From positions 1 to 25,508 of the forward strand of contig CABVRQ010000041.1 of assembly GCA_902500695.1 (NCBI GenBank): a stretch of 25,508 nucleotides of DNA, given 5' to 3'. This document shows, piece by piece, positions 24,412 to 25,508 of the stretch. Made by a program: the position numbers and the translations under genes. Every line of letters begins with the position of its first letter. Position 1 is the first letter of the stretch. The notes beneath the pieces were generated by a model that saw nothing but the letters and a program-made list of their open reading frames with translations, did not search any database and was not told the DNA's origin. Source of the DNA: an uncultured Nitrospira sp. (lineage in GTDB: Bacteria; Nitrospirota; Nitrospiria; Nitrospirales; UBA8639).

Positions 24412-25491
24412 TCAGAGTTCAGCCTTGGCATAAAAAGCAGCAAGAGGCCTCACACACCAACGAACGAGAATTGCGCCCATAAGACCTGTCAAAATCAGAA
24501 CGGTCAGAAGATGAAACACCGTCACATTCCCAATCGCAATGGGAATCCCCTGTGCCTCTAGAGTCCTCAAAAACATGACGTACCGGATCATCCCCATCAG
24601 CACCAGGGTGATCACCGTACAAATGATTCCGCCCCAAACAAGACCTTTGACATGTGGCACCATAAATGACGCATTTAACAACACCATGGCCACCAGGGCT
24701 GCCATCACGCCGACGAAGAAGAATGCAGAAGCCAAGCCGGTGCCATCAATCAGACCACCCCTCGGCACCTCACCCAAAACGAGAAACAACCAGGGACCGA
24801 TAAACATTTGCGGCACCAGCCCGGCTAACATCCAACCAACCCCGTATCGAACCTGCTCATCAGAAGGGACGAAACGTGAACGAGAGGTGGAGTCAGATGC
24901 ACCCCAGGCGCTTGACCATCCGAGCAGTCCCAGTAGCGTCACCACCAATCCCCCTGCAGCCAAACTGGCAAAAAGCAGATGCAGGATCTTAGGAAACACG
25001 CGGGTCCAATCCACGGTCGACAATCCGAGTACAAACCATCCTCCAGCCACATGCCCTTCATGCGCCATGGCATCCCATCGGGCCAACCACAGGATACCCG
25101 CTCCAAAGAACAGAACGCCGGCACAACCCAGCCAGACAAACCCCGAAAGCTTTCCGGGATCATTTATCTGCCGGCTTTTCCAAAGGCAGGCTCCGCCCAA
25201 CACAAAACCCAACATTTCCTCATAGCCCCACGGCCCCACGGCAATATGGGATTCAGGCAGAGGGTAACCAAGGATGGCCGGCACAAGAAGACCGACAACT
25301 CCGGACATCACCAACAGACCGACTGTCAGTCGAACGACCAAGGGGTTGAGGACCTCCCGCAGCCCTCTTTGATAGGAATCGCCTTGCCACCGACCCATCA
25401 AGTCCGTCATTAGCAACAAAAGCGTCAACCCTAACGGCAACACCATCCGCCACACATCCAACACCGCAAACAGAAGAAACCCGTCAACCAT
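24412..25491 (-). CDS. Nine-span membrane protein, possibly haem-binding (cytochrome bd-like), function unknown
   Basis: A 359-residue protein with about nine hydrophobic spans (near 5-30, 51-75, 82-104, 115-137, 169-192, 218-240, 251-274, 281-305, 322-346). His82 lies at the start of a span, His171 (PKILHLLFASLAAGG) and His327 (VFHLLTV) lie within spans, and His144, His147 and His280 sit in loops. The stretch around His171 resembles the helix in cytochrome bd subunit I-type and related membrane cytochromes that carries a haem ligand. I cannot confirm the family, and the quinol-binding Q-loop of true CydA is not visible. The ATG at 25491 has a GAGAG-type site. The gene may be part of a longer operon beyond the right edge. 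The frame is convincing; the function is open. Confidence 0.75.
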   Translation of the reverse strand: MVDGFLLFAVLDVWRMVLPLGLTLLLLMTDLMGRWQGDSYQRGLREVLNPLVVRLTVGLLVMSGVVGLLVPAILGYPLPESHIAVGPWGYEEMLGFVLGGACLWKSRQINDPGKLSGFVWLGCAGVLFFGAGILWLARWDAMAHEGHVAGGWFVLGLSTVDWTRVFPKILHLLFASLAAGGLVVTLLGLLGWSSAWGASDSTSRSRFVPSDEQVRYGVGWMLAGLVPQMFIGPWLFLVLGEVPRGGLIDGTGLASAFFFVGVMAALVAMVLLNASFMVPHVKGLVWGGIICTVITLVLMGMIRYVMFLRTLEAQGIPIAIGNVTVFHLLTVLILTGLMGAILVRWCVRPLAAFYAKAEL

Positions 25492-25508
25492 ATCCGCTCT
25501 CTTTCCTT

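Noticed and set aside
24539..25225. Plus-strand frame of 228 codons, Thr/Pro-rich
   Set aside because: Antisense shadow of the membrane protein gene; low-complexity composition and no ribosome site.
1..25508. Mobile elements, CRISPR arrays, prophage genes or toxin-antitoxin modules
   Set aside because: Read through on both strands: no transposase or integrase motifs, no regularly spaced repeats, and no long terminal inverted repeats.

Overview
The window reads as a stretch of ordinary bacterial chromosome, most likely from a member of the Nitrospirota and perhaps a lower-GC Nitrospira relative. That placement is an inference. It rests on base composition that looks close to half GC, on a small cytoplasmic chlorite-dismutase-family haem enzyme, and on a run of family-less proteins beside very conserved housekeeping genes. 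No database search was possible. I see no insertion sequence, phage, CRISPR array or integrase, so this is backbone rather than a mobile island.

Left block (1-8.6 kb, nearly all minus strand). After a truncated secreted IPT/TIG protein at the left edge comes a housekeeping cluster transcribed right to left: cinA, thpR, recA, alaS, mltG and a RidA-family gene. cinA and thpR overlap. recA has its own likely promoter with a perfect TTAGG-N6-CCTAA palindrome over the -35 box, a candidate SOS (LexA-type) operator. Upstream of cinA lie the remains of a frameshifted gene of unknown function.

Middle block (8.6-17.9 kb, mixed strands). This holds a ChdC/HemQ-like haem enzyme with an elaborate promoter and leader. 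Next is a two-gene plus-strand unit of unknown proteins, the second resembling split sigma-region-4 and anti-sigma pieces. Then come an EAL-HDOD signalling protein, a tRNA with anticodon CAT, a membrane NarL-type kinase whose phospho-acceptor histidine position is glutamine, a small exported protein and a SAM methyltransferase with a long unassigned tail. Last is a ProA-like dehydrogenase in which alanine replaces the catalytic cysteine. This is the part of the window with the most to find.

Right block (17.9-25.5 kb). rpsB, tsf, pyrH, frr and alr are tightly packed on the plus strand behind a strong promoter and a roughly 280-base structured leader, probably a translational control element. 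Converging on them from the right edge is a minus-strand unit: a nine-span membrane protein, metF, a Met8/CysG-N-type siroheme enzyme and an MTH1187-family thiamine-binding protein.

Several start codons were moved downstream of the longest open frame because a Shine-Dalgarno sequence or a promoter sits inside the longer version (RidA-family gene, cinA, chdC, the 71-aa gene, proA-like, rpsB, tsf, frr).
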